DNA of 64,000 nt, from positions 1-64,000 of the forward strand of contig CAIWTJ010000290.1 of the NCBI GenBank assembly GCA_903915535.1, in the 5' to 3' direction. Source of the stretch: Enhydrobacter aerosaccus. GTDB taxonomy: Bacteria; Pseudomonadota; Alphaproteobacteria; Reyranellales; Reyranellaceae. The number at the start of each line of letters is the position of its first letter. Position 1 is the stretch's first letter. Of this stretch, positions 17,261 through 25,965 are shown piece by piece. The notes under the pieces were generated by a model, which worked only from the letters and a program-made list of their open reading frames with translations, was not told the DNA's origin and did not search any database. Position numbers and translations under genes: made by a program.

Positions 17261-18962
17261 CGAGCTTTCCGGGACGAGCGCCCGTCTCCTGGCCCTTCTC
17301 GAAGATCGGCACGCCGGCGCAGATCGTCATGTCGTAGCCGTCGACACTCTGCACCAGGCGGCGGCCACCGGCCGGCAGGTCGAAGATCATCTTCGGCGAA
17401 TGCAGCGTCAGCCCCTCGAAGTCGATGACATTCACGTCGGCCTTCTTGCCAACCTGGAGACGGCCGCGATCCTTGAAGCCGTAGAAGTCGGCCGTGCCGC
17501 TGGTCATCTGCTGCACGGTGAATTCGAGCGGCAGGCGCCGGCCGCGTGAGCGGTCGCGCACCCAGTGGGCCAGCATCGACGTGTTGAGCGAGGCATCGCA
17601 GATCACGCCACAATGCGCACCGCCATCGGACAGGCCGAGGATCGTGTGCGGATCCTCGATCATCTCGCGCACGACCTCGAGATCGCCGTGCACGTAGTTG
17701 GTGACCGGGAAGTAGACCATGCGGCTGCCGTCACCGCCGGTCAGGTAGTCGTAACAATATTCCTGCGGCGTCACGCCTTCCTTTGCGGCGAGGGCGGCGA
17801 TGCTGCGCTCGGGCGCCGGCTCGTAATCCGGCTGGTCGCCCAGCGGATACATGCGGTCCCAGCGCGTCGCGATCTGGCGCGACAGCGGCGGCAGCACCTC
17901 GAGAAGGCGCGGCGAGGCTTCCTGCGACAGGATCAACCGGCGCAGCTCCGGCGTGCGCAGCCTCGCCAGCATCTCGGCCGGCGGTAGCTTCGCCACCTCG
18001 GCGTAAGCCTCGCGCAGGCCGAAGGGATTGAGCGAGGTGCTGACGCCTAGCGTCAGGCCCACGGGACGTCCCGCGACCTGGGCATAGAGCGGCAGGTTGT
18101 CGGCGCGTCCGGCGCGCACGCCATCCATCAGGCGGCGCCAGCGCTGCGGGTCGTAGCTGCGATCGGTCAGCAGGAACCAGACCGGCCGGCCGCTCTCCTT
18201 GGCAACCTGGCGAATCCACTTCCACTCGGCCGCCTCGTCGTCGAAGTCGGACAGGAAGCCGAAGGTGCCTCGGCCCGCACGGCCCATCGCGCGGCCGATG
18301 GCGATCAGCTCTTCATGCTCGGCGTAGCGGCCGGGCACGAGGTCGCCCGCCAGCGTCTTGTGCTGGTCGGTGCGGCTGGTGGTGAAGCCGACCGCGCCTG
18401 CCTTCAGCGCTTCCTCGGTGAGCTTCGCCATCAGCTCGATGTCCTCGGCGGTTGCGAGCTCGCGGTTGATGGCGCGCTCGCCCATGGCATAGACGCGCAG
18501 CGGATGGTGCGCGACCTGGGCGCCGACGTCGATGGTGCGCGGCAGGCGAGCCAGCGCATCGAGGTATTCCGGGAAGCTTTCCCAGTCCCACTTGAGGCCC
18601 TCGGTCAGGGTGATGCCGGGGATGTCCTCGACGCCCTCCATCATCTCGATCAGCGCAACCTGATGCTCGCGGCGCACCGGTGCGAAACCCACGCCGCAAT
18701 TGCCGAACACGATGGTGGTCGCGCCGTGCCAGGAAGACGGAGCGAGAACCGGATCCCAGGTGGCCTGGCCGTCATAGTGCGTATGGACATCGACCCAGCC
18801 CGGCGTGACCAGCCGGCCGTCGGCCTTGACCTCGCGCTTGGCCGGTCCGGCCTTGCCGCCGACCTGGACGATCTTGTCGCCGTCGATCGCCACATCGCCC
18901 TGGAACGAAGGAGCTCCCGTGCCGTCGACGATGGTGCCGCCCCGGATGACGATATCGTGCAT
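17247..18962 (-). CDS. N-acyl-D-amino-acid deacylase-like amidohydrolase
   Basis: 571 residues from ATG 18962 (GAGAGG seven bases upstream); the longer track ORF adds unsupported N-terminal sequence. Amidohydrolase-superfamily metal ligands are seen: DVHTHYDGQ (HxH), the FGNCGVGFAPVRREHQ Cys/His region typical of N-acyl-D-aminoacylases, AHHPLR and the catalytic Asp in LSDGGAHCG. It would hydrolyse an N-acyl or related amide bond in the cytoplasm. Divergent from another amidohydrolase at 19054 with 91 bases between. Confidence 0.85.
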   Translation of the reverse strand: MHDIVIRGGTIVDGTGAPSFQGDVAIDGDKIVQVGGKAGPAKREVKADGRLVTPGWVDVHTHYDGQATWDPVLAPSSWHGATTIVFGNCGVGFAPVRREHQVALIEMMEGVEDIPGITLTEGLKWDWESFPEYLDALARLPRTIDVGAQVAHHPLRVYAMGERAINRELATAEDIELMAKLTEEALKAGAVGFTTSRTDQHKTLAGDLVPGRYAEHEELIAIGRAMGRAGRGTFGFLSDFDDEAAEWKWIRQVAKESGRPVWFLLTDRSYDPQRWRRLMDGVRAGRADNLPLYAQVAGRPVGLTLGVSTSLNPFGLREAYAEVAKLPPAEMLARLRTPELRRLILSQEASPRLLEVLPPLSRQIATRWDRMYPLGDQPDYEPAPERSIAALAAKEGVTPQEYCYDYLTGGDGSRMVYFPVTNYVHGDLEVVREMIEDPHTILGLSDGGAHCGVICDASLNTSMLAHWVRDRSRGRRLPLEFTVQQMTSGTADFYGFKDRGRLQVGKKADVNVIDFEGLTLHSPKMIFDLPAGGRRLVQSVDGYDMTICAGVPIFEKGQETGARPGKLVRSS

Positions 18963-19053
18963 GGTTCGCCTCTCGAAAATAGGACCAAAGCTTTTCATAC
19001 ATCGGCAGGCACGGAAAGACGGGAGTCCGGTAGACTCCACATAGGAGGTACCC

Positions 19054-19893
19054 ATGCCCATCATCGATTCGCAGGTCCACGCCTACGAGGCCAACACGCC
19101 CAAGCGCCCGTGGGCCACCGTACCGAACTGGCCGGCGCATGTGACGGGCGACGAGATGGTCGCCGCCATGGACAAGGTGGGCGTCGACGGCGCCATCTTC
19201 ATCTCCTCCTTCTCGATGTACCGCTACGACGGCAGCTACGCCGAAGAGGTGGCGAAGGCCCATCCCGGCCGCATGGCCATCGTCAAGCCTGTCGACCCGG
19301 ACAACAAGAACGTGGCGGACGTGGTCGCCAAGTGGAAGAAGACGCAAGGCGCCGTCGGCATCCGCATCTTCCTGCGCGAAGAAGAGAAGCGCCCCGTCGA
19401 CGATCCCGGCCTCGACCGCATCTGCAAGGCCGCGGTCGAGTACGACTTCCCGCTCAACTTTCTATTCTGGGGCCGCGTCGACGAAGGCATGGCGCTGATC
19501 GATCGGCATCCCAACACGCGCTTCATCGTCGATCATCTGGGCCTCCTGCAGCCGCGCGTACCGCCGGCGCCGCCAGAGCCTTGGGCCGACCTGCCCAAGA
19601 TTCTCGACCTCGCCAAGCGGCCGAACTGCGTGATCAAGGTGAGCGGCGCCTGCACGCTCTCGAAGAAGCCCTACCCCTATCCCGACATCTGGGATCCGCT
19701 GAAGCGCGTGTTCGATGCCTGGGGCTTCGAGCGCTGCCTGTGGGGCACGGACTGGACACGCGCCTTCGCGGTCGTGAACTATGAGAATGCGGTGAAGCCG
19801 TTCCTCGAGACAAAGACGCTGAGCGAGAGCGAGCGCGCGATGTTGATGGGCGGCGCCTGCGCCAAGGCCTACGGCTGGTCGCCCACCCGGTGA
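19054..19893 (+). CDS. Amidohydrolase-2 family metal-dependent hydrolase (TIM barrel)
   Basis: 279 residues with a perfect GGAGGT site before ATG. Opens MPIIDSQVHAYE; the first HxH of the family is DxQVH here, as in 2-pyrone-4,6-dicarboxylate hydrolase-like members. FIVDHLGL and LWGTDWTR give the later His and catalytic Asp positions. Such proteins hydrolyse lactones or decarboxylate ring-cleavage products. Converges on the Bug protein gene four bases downstream. Confidence 0.82.
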   Translation: MPIIDSQVHAYEANTPKRPWATVPNWPAHVTGDEMVAAMDKVGVDGAIFISSFSMYRYDGSYAEEVAKAHPGRMAIVKPVDPDNKNVADVVAKWKKTQGAVGIRIFLREEEKRPVDDPGLDRICKAAVEYDFPLNFLFWGRVDEGMALIDRHPNTRFIVDHLGLLQPRVPPAPPEPWADLPKILDLAKRPNCVIKVSGACTLSKKPYPYPDIWDPLKRVFDAWGFERCLWGTDWTRAFAVVNYENAVKPFLETKTLSESERAMLMGGACAKAYGWSPTR

Positions 19894-19897
19894 TCGG

Positions 19898-20866
19898 TCA
19901 CTCCGCCTTGATGCCCGCCTGCTTAATGACCGGAAGCCACAGCGCCTGATCGTCCTCGATCAGCTTGCGGGCGGCCGCAGCAGAGTTCGGCGGCACGATC
20001 TCGAAGCCCTGCGCCAGCAGCTTCTCCTTCACCTGCGGACTCTGGCCGATGCGGTTCAGCTCGGTGTTGAGACGCGTCACAATCGCAGGCGGTGAATTGG
20101 CCGGCAGTGCGAAGCCCAGCCAGGTGGCGACTTCGTAGTTGGGAACGCCCGCCTGCTCCATGGTTGGCACGTCGGGCAACATGACCGAGCGGACCTTGGT
20201 CGTGACGGCGAGCGCCTTGAGCTTGCCGGCACCGATCTGACCCAGCACCGTCGGCGCATTGAAGGAGCCCATCGTCACCTCGCCATTGGCCACCGCGAGG
20301 ACCGCCGCCGGCGCGGCACGGTAGGGCACGTGCTGGAGGCGCACTCCCGTGCGCTGCTCGAGGATCACGCCCGACATATGGGCGCTTGTGCCGACACCGC
20401 TCGAACCGTAGGTGAGCTCGCCCGGCTTGGCGCGTGCCTGGGCGATCAGATCGGCGACGGTCATGGCCGGGTTGGCAGACGAGACGACCAGTACGTTGGT
20501 GAGGATACCCGTGGTGACGACGGGCACGAGGTCCTTGAGCGGATCGTAGCCCGGCGACGCGAAGAGACCCAGGTTGAAGACCGTGGTGCCCTGCGAGGTC
20601 AGCAGCAGCGTGTAACCGTCGGGCGCGGCCCGCGCGCCCTCGGCCGTGCCCATCAGACCGCCCGCGCCGCCCTTGTTGTCGACGACGACGGGTTGGCCCA
20701 GGGCCTTGGCGAGTTCCTCGGCGAAGGTGCGGCCGACCGTGTCGGCGCCCGCGCCCGCGCCAAAGGGCACGATCATGCGCACCGTGCGCTCCGGCCACCC
20801 GGCGGCGCGCGCCGCCATCGGCACCAACAGCGCGCCGCCGATCAATGTCCGGCGTCGCGTAATCAT
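19898..20866 (-). CDS. Bug/TctC-family periplasmic binding protein (orphan)
   Basis: 322 residues. N-terminal RRRTLIGGALLVPMAARAA is a Tat-like export signal. The mature part shows the Bug fold: VRMIVPFGAGAGADTVGR, PVVVDNKGGAGG and APDGYTLL, with the ligand loop GSSGVGTSAHMSG. Bug proteins bind carboxylates and amides for tripartite tricarboxylate transporters, but no TctA/TctB is in the window. Its ATG overlaps the stop of the LLM monooxygenase by four bases (ATGA), so it probably delivers or senses that enzyme's substrate. Confidence 0.9.
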   Translation of the reverse strand: MITRRRTLIGGALLVPMAARAAGWPERTVRMIVPFGAGAGADTVGRTFAEELAKALGQPVVVDNKGGAGGLMGTAEGARAAPDGYTLLLTSQGTTVFNLGLFASPGYDPLKDLVPVVTTGILTNVLVVSSANPAMTVADLIAQARAKPGELTYGSSGVGTSAHMSGVILEQRTGVRLQHVPYRAAPAAVLAVANGEVTMGSFNAPTVLGQIGAGKLKALAVTTKVRSVMLPDVPTMEQAGVPNYEVATWLGFALPANSPPAIVTRLNTELNRIGQSPQVKEKLLAQGFEIVPPNSAAAARKLIEDDQALWLPVIKQAGIKAE

Positions 20867-22200
20867 GACGCGCGCGCGAAATTCGGATTCTTCGGTACCG
20901 GCAAGCCCATGCCCTCGCGCAGGTTGCGGCCACTATACTCCTTCTTGAACACGCCGCGCTTCTGCAATTCGGGAATGACGAGATCGACGAACTCCGTCAG
21001 CCCGCGGGGCAGGACCGGCACCAGCACGTTGAAGCCGTCGCACGCCTTGCCGGTGTACCAGGCCTCCATCTCGTCGGCGACCTGGGTGGGCGATCCCTTG
21101 AAGACGATATGGCCCATCGACGGCAGGACGCGCTCGTAGGTCTGGCGGATCGTGAGCTTGTCGCGCTGCGCCATGGCGGAGATCGACTTGCGGAAGCTCG
21201 AGATCGCGTTGACCTCGGTCGAGAGGTCGGGCATCGGCCCGTCGAGCGGCAGATGCTCGAGCTTCTCGTTCACCATCTTCGAGAGATAAGGCACGCCCAG
21301 TTCCGGCGAGATCAGCGACTGAAGCTCCTGGTAGAGTTCGTCGGCCTCGGCGGCGGTGCGGCCGACATAGACCGAGCAGCCGGGCATGATGCGCAGCTGA
21401 TCGGGCGTGCGGCCGTACTTGGCGAGCCGGCCCTTCACATCGGCGTAGAGGGCCTTGCCGGCGTCGATCGTATCGGTGACCGAGAACAGGCAGTCGGCGG
21501 TCTTGGCCGCGAACTCGCGCCCCAGCTCCGATTGGCCGGCCATGAACATCACCGGATAGCCCTGCGGACAGCGCGCCACGTTGAGCGGCCCCTGCACCGA
21601 GAAATGCTTGCCCTTGTGATTGAGCGTGTGGACCTTGGTCGGATCGAGATAGCGGCCCGTCGCGCGATCCTCGATGAAGGCACCCTCATCCCAGCTGTCC
21701 CACAGGCCCTTGCAGACTTCGACGAATTCCTCCGCACGCTCGTAGCGGTCAGGACGCGGCGCATGCTCGGCCTTGCCGAAATTCACCGAGTCGCCGGGGA
21801 ACGAGGTCGTCACGATGTTCCAGCAGGCGCGGCCCTTGCTGAGATGATCGAGCGACGCGAACTTGCGCGCGAGGAGATACGGCTCCTCGTAGGTCGTCGT
21901 GGCCGTCGCGAGCAGGCCGATATGCTTTGTGAACATCGCGACCGCCGACAGCATCGTCACCGGCTCGAAAACCGCCGGCCGGTCGGAGGGGCTGTTGGCC
22001 GCGAACAGCGTGGGCTTGTCCATCTGCCGCACGGCATTGCCGTCGGCGATGAACACCAGATCGAACTTGCCGCGCTCGGCCTCCTTGGCGATCCAGATCG
22101 CATGCTCGATGTTCATCACCGTGTCGGGCCAGGAATCGCGATGCCGCCAGCCGCCGAGATGATGGCCGAGTCCTAGAATGCCCGTCATCAAAGTCATCAT
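20863..22200 (-). CDS. LLM flavin-dependent monooxygenase (NtaA/SnaA/DszA family)
   Basis: 445 residues, usual length. Signature segments are HHLGGWRH, FDLVFIADGNAVRQMD, TYEEPYLLARKFASLDHLSKGRACWNIVTT, PVMFMAGQSELGREFA and ACDGFNVLVPVLPRG. Uses FMNH2 from a partner reductase to oxygenate a C-N- or C-S-containing compound. No flavin reductase gene is visible nearby. Closest in the window to the 56783 and 58132 paralogues. First gene of a two-gene operon with the Bug protein. Met1 and Met2 are both possible starts. Confidence 0.9.
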   Translation of the reverse strand: MMTLMTGILGLGHHLGGWRHRDSWPDTVMNIEHAIWIAKEAERGKFDLVFIADGNAVRQMDKPTLFAANSPSDRPAVFEPVTMLSAVAMFTKHIGLLATATTTYEEPYLLARKFASLDHLSKGRACWNIVTTSFPGDSVNFGKAEHAPRPDRYERAEEFVEVCKGLWDSWDEGAFIEDRATGRYLDPTKVHTLNHKGKHFSVQGPLNVARCPQGYPVMFMAGQSELGREFAAKTADCLFSVTDTIDAGKALYADVKGRLAKYGRTPDQLRIMPGCSVYVGRTAAEADELYQELQSLISPELGVPYLSKMVNEKLEHLPLDGPMPDLSTEVNAISSFRKSISAMAQRDKLTIRQTYERVLPSMGHIVFKGSPTQVADEMEAWYTGKACDGFNVLVPVLPRGLTEFVDLVIPELQKRGVFKKEYSGRNLREGMGLPVPKNPNFARAS

Positions 22201-22263
22201 GTCGACACCAACCTTTGCGCACGCGAATGTGAGGCGATCCTAGCGGCCGAAATCCCTCCCTGC

Positions 22264-22272
22264 CATACTGAC
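22264..22272 (+). promoter_or_regulatory. Possible half-site of the MarR-type dyad
   Basis: CATACTGAC, the right half of the 18-bp dyad at 42832/48785/48818, occurs in the divergent region between the LLM gene (start 22200) and the dienelactone hydrolase gene (start 22308). The left arm does not match. It could be chance or simply a CATACT -10 element. Confidence 0.2.
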
Positions 22273-22307
22273 TCCTCTTCGCAACCCGCGCCCGGAAGGA
22301 AGCACCA

Positions 22308-23066
22308 ATGTCGTTTTATAGAGGCATGACCTGCGAGAACGTGACCATCACCGGCGACAAGGGAACGCCCATCACCGCCTACGTGGCCAAGCCCGAGGGC
22401 AAGGGTCCCTTCCCGGGCGTCGTCCTCATCCATCACCTGCCGGGCTGGAGCGAACTCTACATCGAGACGACGCGGCGTTTTGCGCACCATGGCTATATGG
22501 CGATCTGCGCCAACCTGTACCAGCGCGAGGGCGGCGGCAGCGACGGCAACCCCGACGATGTCGCGGCCAAGGTGCGGGCCGACGGCGGCATCGCCGATTC
22601 CCAGATGGTCGGCGACACGGCGGCCGCCGTGAAGTGGATGCGCGCGCAGCCCGGTCACAACGGCAAGGTCGGGCTGTTCGGCTCCTGCTCCGGCGGCCGG
22701 CACGCCTTCATCTATGCCTGCCAGAAGAAGGACGTCGATGCGGTCGTCGACCTGTGGGGCGGCCGCGTGGTGATGGGCAAGGAAGAGCTCAACGCCAAGA
22801 CGCCGGTCGCGCCGATCGACATGACGAAGGACCTCTCCTGCCCGTTGCTCGGCCTGTTCGGCAACGAAGACCGGGCGCCCAGTCCCGAGCAGGTCAACCA
22901 GCACGAGGCCGAACTCAAGAAGCTGGGCAAGACCTACGACTTCCACCGATACGACGGCGCCGGCCATGGCTTCTTCTATTGGCACCGCCCGCTCTACCGG
23001 CCCGAGGCGGCCATGGACGGCTGGAGCAAGGTGTTTGCCTTCTTCGGCAAGCATCTGGCGAAGTAG
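22308..23066 (+). CDS. Dienelactone hydrolase family protein
   Basis: 252 residues, alpha/beta hydrolase fold. The nucleophile elbow is GSCSGGR with Cys127, as in dienelactone hydrolase (GxCxGG), and Asp in FGNEDRAPS and His in GAGHGF complete the Cys-Asp-His triad. This class opens lactones in chlorocatechol-type pathways, though related proteins act on other esters. GGAAGGAAGC precedes ATG. A small DUF6295 gene follows after 10 bases. Confidence 0.87.
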   Translation: MSFYRGMTCENVTITGDKGTPITAYVAKPEGKGPFPGVVLIHHLPGWSELYIETTRRFAHHGYMAICANLYQREGGGSDGNPDDVAAKVRADGGIADSQMVGDTAAAVKWMRAQPGHNGKVGLFGSCSGGRHAFIYACQKKDVDAVVDLWGGRVVMGKEELNAKTPVAPIDMTKDLSCPLLGLFGNEDRAPSPEQVNQHEAELKKLGKTYDFHRYDGAGHGFFYWHRPLYRPEAAMDGWSKVFAFFGKHLAK

Positions 23067-23076
23067 GAGCCAACCC

Positions 23077-23382
23077 ATGTGCACATCCATCATCGAGATC
23101 GCCCGCGCCGAGGGCATGGCCAAGCGTGGCGACGAATGGTTTCCGCTGTCGCAAACCGTGGTGGCCTACGATCATGCGCGTCATGCGCCCTTGGGCGACG
23201 TGATCACGCTCGACTTCATCAACACCCGTCTCGATCCCGGTGCGCGGGCCGCCGTCGAGTTGACGCTCGAGACGGCCAGGGAGCTGCAGGCCGCCCTCGG
23301 CCGCGCCATTGCCGCGGCGGAATTCGAGGAAGCCGAAGTGCGCGGCAAGGGCGCGACGCTCAGCCTCGCACAGGCGGCGTAA
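23077..23382 (+). CDS. DUF6295 family small protein
   Basis: 101 residues from ATG 23077, with GGAG in the preceding intergenic bases; the 22966 start lies inside the previous gene. Opens MCTSIIEIARAEGMAK and has a WFPLSQTVVAYDHARHAPLGD core that I recall as the DUF6295 pattern; function unknown. No signal peptide. Translationally close to the dienelactone hydrolase gene. The 3' end overlaps the convergent M20 peptidase gene by 23 bases. Confidence 0.7.
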   Translation: MCTSIIEIARAEGMAKRGDEWFPLSQTVVAYDHARHAPLGDVITLDFINTRLDPGARAAVELTLETARELQAALGRAIAAAEFEEAEVRGKGATLSLAQAA

Positions 23383-24562
23383 CGCTGGTCGCGGCGAACT
23401 CCGCCTTCATCTCGGCGAGCAACGTCGCGTCGCAGATCAGGTCGATGGCGGTCATCGCCATCGCCTTGGCGGAATCGAGCAGGCAAGCTTCCGCCGCGGG
23501 CCCAATCGAGGCCGCATGGAATTCGTGGGAATGCGGCGGCACATCGCGTGCCGTCATGGCCATCTGCGGCTGGATGGTCGGCACGAACCAGCTCACGTTG
23601 CTGGTGTCGCCCGACCAGGCGCCGGACAGCTCGTCGCGCGGCCGTGTTTTGCGTCCGAGCGCCTGAAGATTGCGCTCGAATCCCTGGGCCAGGGCAAAGT
23701 TGCTGAGCAAGGGGCGACCAGGAGTCTCGGGCCACTTGCGCTCGAGCCGTGCCCCGGTCATCTGCGCGGCGCCGGTGAGGCAGGCGTCGATACGCGGGAT
23801 CACTTTCGACAGCGTCTCGGCGGTATTGGCCCGAACCGTGATCGTCGCACTCGTGTGATCGGGCACGACCTGCGGCAAGGTCCCGCCCTTGGTGATGATG
23901 CTGTGCACGCGCACATCGGAAGGCAGTTGCTGGCGCAGCGCGCTGATGCCGTTGAAGGCAAGAAGCAGCGCATCGAGGGCGTTGATGCCGAGCTCGGGTC
24001 GCGCCGAGGCGTGCGCGGCCTTGCCGAAATAGTCGACCTGCACGCGGATCGCGCCAACCGCGCGCGAGTGGGCGATATTGTCCATGCCGGGATAGACCAG
24101 CATCATCGCATCGATGCCCTCGAAGAAGCCCTCGCGATGCATGATGTTCTTTCCGCCGCCACCCTCTTCGCCCGGCGTGCCGAGCGCAATTACCTCGCCG
24201 CCGATCTCCTTGACGACTTTCGCCAGGCCGATCGCGGCGCCGACACCTGCGGCGGCCACGACGTTGTGGCCGCAGCTCTGCCCATAGACCGGCAGCCCGT
24301 CGTACTCGCACAGGAAGGCGATACGCGGCCCGGGCTTGCCCGAGCTCATCGTGGCGCGGAACGCGGTCTTCAGCGACCCAAGCCCCTCCGCGACCGTGAA
24401 GCCCGCAGCCTTGAGCGCCGCGCATTGCCACGCCTGGGCCTTGAATTCCTCGAAGGATAGCTCGACCTCGGCATGCATCTTGTTGCTGATGTCGAACAGG
24501 GTCGCCGACGCCGCGTCGATCGCCTGCCGCGCCTTGGCCTTCAGGAGCGAGGCATCGGTCAT
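23360..24562 (-). CDS. M20 family metallopeptidase/amidohydrolase (AbgB/HipO-like)
   Basis: 400 residues. M20 features seen are AFLCEYDGLP (metal Asp), SCGHNV, LGTPGEEGGGGKNIM (catalytic Glu pair) and the dimerisation-domain segment YFGKAAHASARPE. Members remove acyl or aminoacyl groups (hippurate, aminobenzoyl-glutamate, indole-3-acetyl amino acids). Two cobalt/zinc ions are expected. Its ATG overlaps the stop of the upstream four-helix membrane protein gene (ATGA). Confidence 0.87.
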   Translation of the reverse strand: MTDASLLKAKARQAIDAASATLFDISNKMHAEVELSFEEFKAQAWQCAALKAAGFTVAEGLGSLKTAFRATMSSGKPGPRIAFLCEYDGLPVYGQSCGHNVVAAAGVGAAIGLAKVVKEIGGEVIALGTPGEEGGGGKNIMHREGFFEGIDAMMLVYPGMDNIAHSRAVGAIRVQVDYFGKAAHASARPELGINALDALLLAFNGISALRQQLPSDVRVHSIITKGGTLPQVVPDHTSATITVRANTAETLSKVIPRIDACLTGAAQMTGARLERKWPETPGRPLLSNFALAQGFERNLQALGRKTRPRDELSGAWSGDTSNVSWFVPTIQPQMAMTARDVPPHSHEFHAASIGPAAEACLLDSAKAMAMTAIDLICDATLLAEMKAEFAATSVTPPVRG

Positions 24563-25026
24563 GAGCGGCGGATCGCTTTCACGGCAAGGAAAATGAAGAC
24601 CGCGAGCACCACCAGTTCGGCGACGGCAAACGGCGGCTCACCGCCTGTGGGCGCCAATTGGTGCAGCGCCGGTATCTTGCCGAAGGCCTGGGCGACCAGC
24701 ACGAAGACGTCGAAGAAGAGGCTGAACACCAGACCGCCGACCCAGACCCCACGCCAGAATCCTGCAAGCGCGAAGGCATATTTCGCGAGCAGCATCGCCG
24801 CCAGCAATACCAGGGCGATGACGGCGGTGATGTGCGAAGGCAAAAGCTTGACGAAGGGAAAGACGAAGCCGCTGGCGTTGGTCGCGAAGGTGAAGACGAG
24901 AAAGACAGTGGTCCACCGGCCCGCATCGCGGCCGCGCAGCAAGCCGTTCACGACGACGATGCCCGCGACCAGCATGACGATGCTGATCACGACGTGAACG
25001 AGCGTGATGATCTGCAGACTGCTCAT
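24559..25026 (-). CDS. Four-helix integral membrane protein, unknown function
   Basis: 155 residues from ATG 25026, preceded by GGGGGAG; the 1133-residue ORF in the track is antisense shadow joined to this gene. Hydrophobic segments near residues 4-26, 40-60, 63-88 and 93-115, with a last one before the KAIRRS tail, give four or five membrane helices. No transporter or enzyme motif is recognised. First gene of a pair with the M20 peptidase, divergent from the racemase-like gene 72 bases away. Confidence 0.7.
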   Translation of the reverse strand: MSSLQIITLVHVVISIVMLVAGIVVVNGLLRGRDAGRWTTVFLVFTFATNASGFVFPFVKLLPSHITAVIALVLLAAMLLAKYAFALAGFWRGVWVGGLVFSLFFDVFVLVAQAFGKIPALHQLAPTGGEPPFAVAELVVLAVFIFLAVKAIRRS

Positions 25027-25098
25027 GACACTCCCCCGAAAAGCCGGTCTCCATATATCCTTCTTGCAAGCCACGGGCCACGGGTGCCAAGTGAGGCC

Positions 25099-25950
25099 AT
25101 GAGCAAGTATCGCTTTTTGCTGATCAACGCTTTCAGCCTCGCCCCCGGAAGCGAATTCCAGCTGCGCTCCTTCACCGGTCCCAAGGAAACGCAGATCTAT
25201 AATTACCAGGACGTGGCCCCCTTCCTCGAAGGCGTCGAGTGGGACCTGCATCCCGGCGCGCGCGCCACGCACGGCAACTGGCCGGTCACGACCAAGCAGG
25301 AATTCATGTCGGTCGGGAACAATCGGCTGCCGCTGGTGCGCGAGGCTTGCGCGAGCGGAAAGTACAACGCGATCGTGCTGCTGGGCGGCGGCGATCCGGG
25401 CTACATGGAATCGCGCGAGATCGCTCACCAGTTTCGTATCCCGATCACCAGCTCCGCGCACGCGCAGATGCATCTGGCGGGACTGCTCGGCAACAAGTTC
25501 TCGATCGTCGACATCGCCGAGACGCACAACATGCAGATGTATCATCTGGTCGTGCAGTACCGGATGACCGAGCGCTGTGCCTCGATCCGCAACGTCAACT
25601 TTCCGCTGCCGAGCCCCAACTTTCCCGACGACCGCCCGATCCAGGCCGAGCGCGACCGCGCCGTGCAGAGCGGTACGTCGGACATGCTCGAGGCGGCCGT
25701 GCGCGAGTCGATCGCGGCGATCGAGGAGGACGGCGCCGACGTCATCCTGCTCGGCTGTTCGGCGGCCTTCTGGATGCAGCCGCTGCTGCAGAAGCGGCTG
25801 CATGAGATCGGCTGGGACGTTCCCGTCCTGGAGGGTGCCCGCGCCGCCATCGAGGTCGCCAAGACGCTGGTCGATCTCGGCGTCGACGCGAGCGGGCTTG
25901 CTTTCCCGGGTGAACGGCCGGCCAAATGGCGGCGGAAGAAAGTGTTCTAG
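25099..25950 (+). CDS. Aspartate/glutamate (hydantoin) racemase-like protein lacking the first catalytic Cys
   Basis: 283 residues from ATG 25099; the earlier frame start at 24658 is antisense to the membrane protein gene. The fold is indicated by LLGGGDPGYMESREI and ILLGCSAAFWMQPLL. In Asp/Glu and hydantoin racemases two Cys act as acid/base; the second (GCSA) is kept, but the first, normally in a CfgDPG-like motif, is Gly here. Racemase activity is therefore doubtful and a one-base enzyme, as in arylmalonate decarboxylase or maleate isomerase relatives, is possible. First of three genes with a Bug protein and FAD monooxygenase. Confidence 0.8.
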   Translation: MSKYRFLLINAFSLAPGSEFQLRSFTGPKETQIYNYQDVAPFLEGVEWDLHPGARATHGNWPVTTKQEFMSVGNNRLPLVREACASGKYNAIVLLGGGDPGYMESREIAHQFRIPITSSAHAQMHLAGLLGNKFSIVDIAETHNMQMYHLVVQYRMTERCASIRNVNFPLPSPNFPDDRPIQAERDRAVQSGTSDMLEAAVRESIAAIEEDGADVILLGCSAAFWMQPLLQKRLHEIGWDVPVLEGARAAIEVAKTLVDLGVDASGLAFPGERPAKWRRKKVF

Positions 25951-25965
25951 CGTAAGGAAGCGTCC

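Noticed and set aside
22264-22272. Full fourth MarR operator
   Set aside because: Only the right half CATACTGAC matches; the left arm agrees at two of seven positions.
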